This document shows, one piece after another, positions 62,873-64,000 of a stretch of DNA of 64,000 bases. Source of the stretch: Bacillus sp. 1780r2a1 (GTDB lineage: Bacteria > Bacillota > Bacilli > Bacillales > Bacillaceae_H). The notes under the pieces are model-generated. The model was not told the DNA's origin. It did no database searches and was given only the letters and a program-made list of their open reading frames with translations. The DNA is taken from positions 801,501 through 865,500 of the forward strand of contig CP099863.1 of NCBI GenBank assembly GCA_024134725.1, given 5' to 3'. Positions within the stretch are counted from its first letter, which is position 1. The number at the start of each line of letters is the position of its first letter. The position numbers were made by a program, and so were the translations under genes.

Positions 62873-64000
62873 ATGAGTACTGGAATGTTAGCGCTTCTAT
62901 CACTTTTACCGATTTTAGCCGTTGGTATTTTTTTAGTAGGCCTGAGGTGGCCTGCTAGCAAAGCGATGCCAATTTCTTACGTGGTGGCTGTAGGGTTAGC
63001 CTTGTTTGTATGGAAGGTACCTGGTGTAACAATTGCTGCAGCTTCTATAAATGGTTTGGTCGTCGCAGGGACGCTTTTATATATTATTTTTGGTGCAATT
63101 TTATTACTGAATACTTTACAGGAAAGCGGTGGTATTAAAACGATCCGTCAAGGCTTTACAGATATATCGCCGGATCGTCGCATTCAAGTGATTATTATTG
63201 CCTGGTTATTTGGTTCATTTATTGAAGGCGCTTCTGGATTTGGTACTCCAGCTGCCGTTGCGGTACCGCTTTTAGTAGGCCTAGGCTTTCCTGCCATGGC
63301 AGCGGTTATTGCAGGGATGGTTATTCAAAGTACGCCGGTTTCATTCGGTGCAGTAGGAACACCAATGCTAGTCGGCGTTCAAACAGGATTATCAGCAGAT
63401 GCAAGCATTACGGATAATTTTCTAGCACTAGTAACTGAAATCGGTGGACAGGTAGCAATTTTACACATGATTGCGGGGACATTTATTCCACTGTTTGTTG
63501 TGGCACTCATGACAAAGTTCTTTGGGAAGAATAAATCGTTTACGGAAGGAATCCGTGTTTGGAAGTTTGCGCTCTTTGCAGCGTTTGCGATGACCATTCC
63601 ATATGTACTGGTTGCAAATCTACTAGGTCCTGAGTTTCCATCCATGATTGGCGGGTTAGTCGGACTTGCTGTTGTTGTTTTTGCTGCTAAAAGAGGATTT
63701 TTAATGCCGGATAAAGAAGAAGCATGGGACTTTGAAGAAAAAAGTAAGTGGAATTCGGAGTGGGTAGGTAGTTTAGAAATAAAGGATGTTGCGTATCATA
63801 GTGGACAAATGAGCATGTTGCGTGCGTGGCTCCCTTACGTATTAGTTGGGGCATTCTTAGTATTATCAAGATTGAAAGCGCTTCCTATTTTGGGGTGGCT
63901 ACAGTCGTGGACCGTTTCGTTTCCGAATATATTTGGTTCTGAAGTAAGTGCAAGTTTTCAGCCACTGTATCTTCCCGGAACAATTTTTATCTTTGTATCT
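62873..64000 (+). CDS. LctP/GlcA-family L-lactate/glycolate permease, 5' part
   Basis: The frame opens at ATG 62873 after AAAAGGGGGAAG and stays open to the window edge, giving 376 residues of about 550. Multiple membrane helices and the family phrases [20 protein letters not shown] and [14 protein letters not shown] identify the lactate permease family, which also carries glycolate. Directly after the glycolate genes, it probably imports glycolate. It has its own transcript to judge by the terminator upstream. Confidence 0.9.
   Translation, partial: MSTGMLALLSLLPILAVGIFLVGLRWPASKAMPISYVVAVGLALFVWKVPGVTIAAASINGLVVAGTLLYIIFGAILLLNTLQESGGIKTIRQGFTDISPDRRIQVIIIAWLFGSFIEGASGFGTPAAVAVPLLVGLGFPAMAAVIAGMVIQSTPVSFGAVGTPMLVGVQTGLSADASITDNFLALVTEIGGQVAILHMIAGTFIPLFVVALMTKFFGKNKSFTEGIRVWKFALFAAFAMTIPYVLVANLLGPEFPSMIGGLVGLAVVVFAAKRGFLMPDKEEAWDFEEKSKWNSEWVGSLEIKDVAYHSGQMSMLRAWLPYVLVGAFLVLSRLKALPILGWLQSWTVSFPNIFGSEVSASFQPLYLPGTIFIFVS

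Overview
The window reads as a chromosomal segment of a low-GC, endospore-forming Bacillaceae, most likely the Priestia (Bacillus) megaterium group. This is inferred from gene content: a GerA-type spore germination operon, the yjcF-yjcG-yjcH block, ytvA, the gnt genes, S-box and preQ1 riboswitches, cre sites and MntR boxes. No species marker such as 16S rRNA is present.

Layout. 1-13.2 kb is core chromosome: germination receptor genes (first one cut by the window edge), yjcF/G/H, a PgpA-like protein, and a gluconate locus (RpiR-type regulator, gnd, gntK, gntP). The gnt promoters carry repeated GAAA-(A/T)n-TTTC operators and cre sites. A DUF1349 protein and an arylamine N-acetyltransferase follow.

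13.3-32.5 kb is an integrated element of about 19.1 kb in a tRNA-Val(GAC) gene, bounded by a 96-bp direct repeat (tRNA 3' end plus its terminator) with one mismatch. It carries a tyrosine integrase and excisionase-like protein and an operon of three tiny ORFs plus two large serine recombinases. A 650-bp non-coding array of four imperfect repeats follows, in which a hairpin shows compensatory changes. The cargo is defence-like: sigma factor, Z1-domain ATPase and PD-(D/E)XK protein; an HTH protein with an AlwI-type endonuclease and a C5 cytosine methyltransferase; a PIN-like protein; and a 31-residue membrane peptide resembling a type I toxin.

32.5-39.7 kb is an older accretion zone beyond attR. 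It has a 5'-truncated IS6 transposase joined to a decapitated polymorphic toxin gene with its putative immunity gene. A degenerate third copy of the tRNA-end/terminator sequence follows, then a two-gene module of a HerA/DptH-like ATPase and an EVE-like HNH endonuclease. Paralogous DUF3953 genes and a shared degraded segment flank that module. It is the strongest candidate here for an undescribed defence system; the Z1/sigma cluster is the second.

39.8-64 kb returns to core-type genes. These are a manganese ABC transporter with MntR-like boxes, an Mrr-like membrane nuclease, a formate/nitrite channel, preQ1-controlled queT, the ytvA blue-light receptor, and a GntR regulator with a transporter sharing one promoter/operator design. 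A sulfur-related patch follows: an S-box riboswitch before an NTF2-like gene, a decayed SfnB-type monooxygenase, ssuE and metY. Next come a truncated Fur-family protein, a four-module AA10 chitin/cellulose monooxygenase, and a glycolate operon (regulator, glcE, glcF, glcD, malate synthase G, FAH-family protein, permease). The regulator has a perfect cre and a palindromic operator upstream; the permease runs off the right edge.
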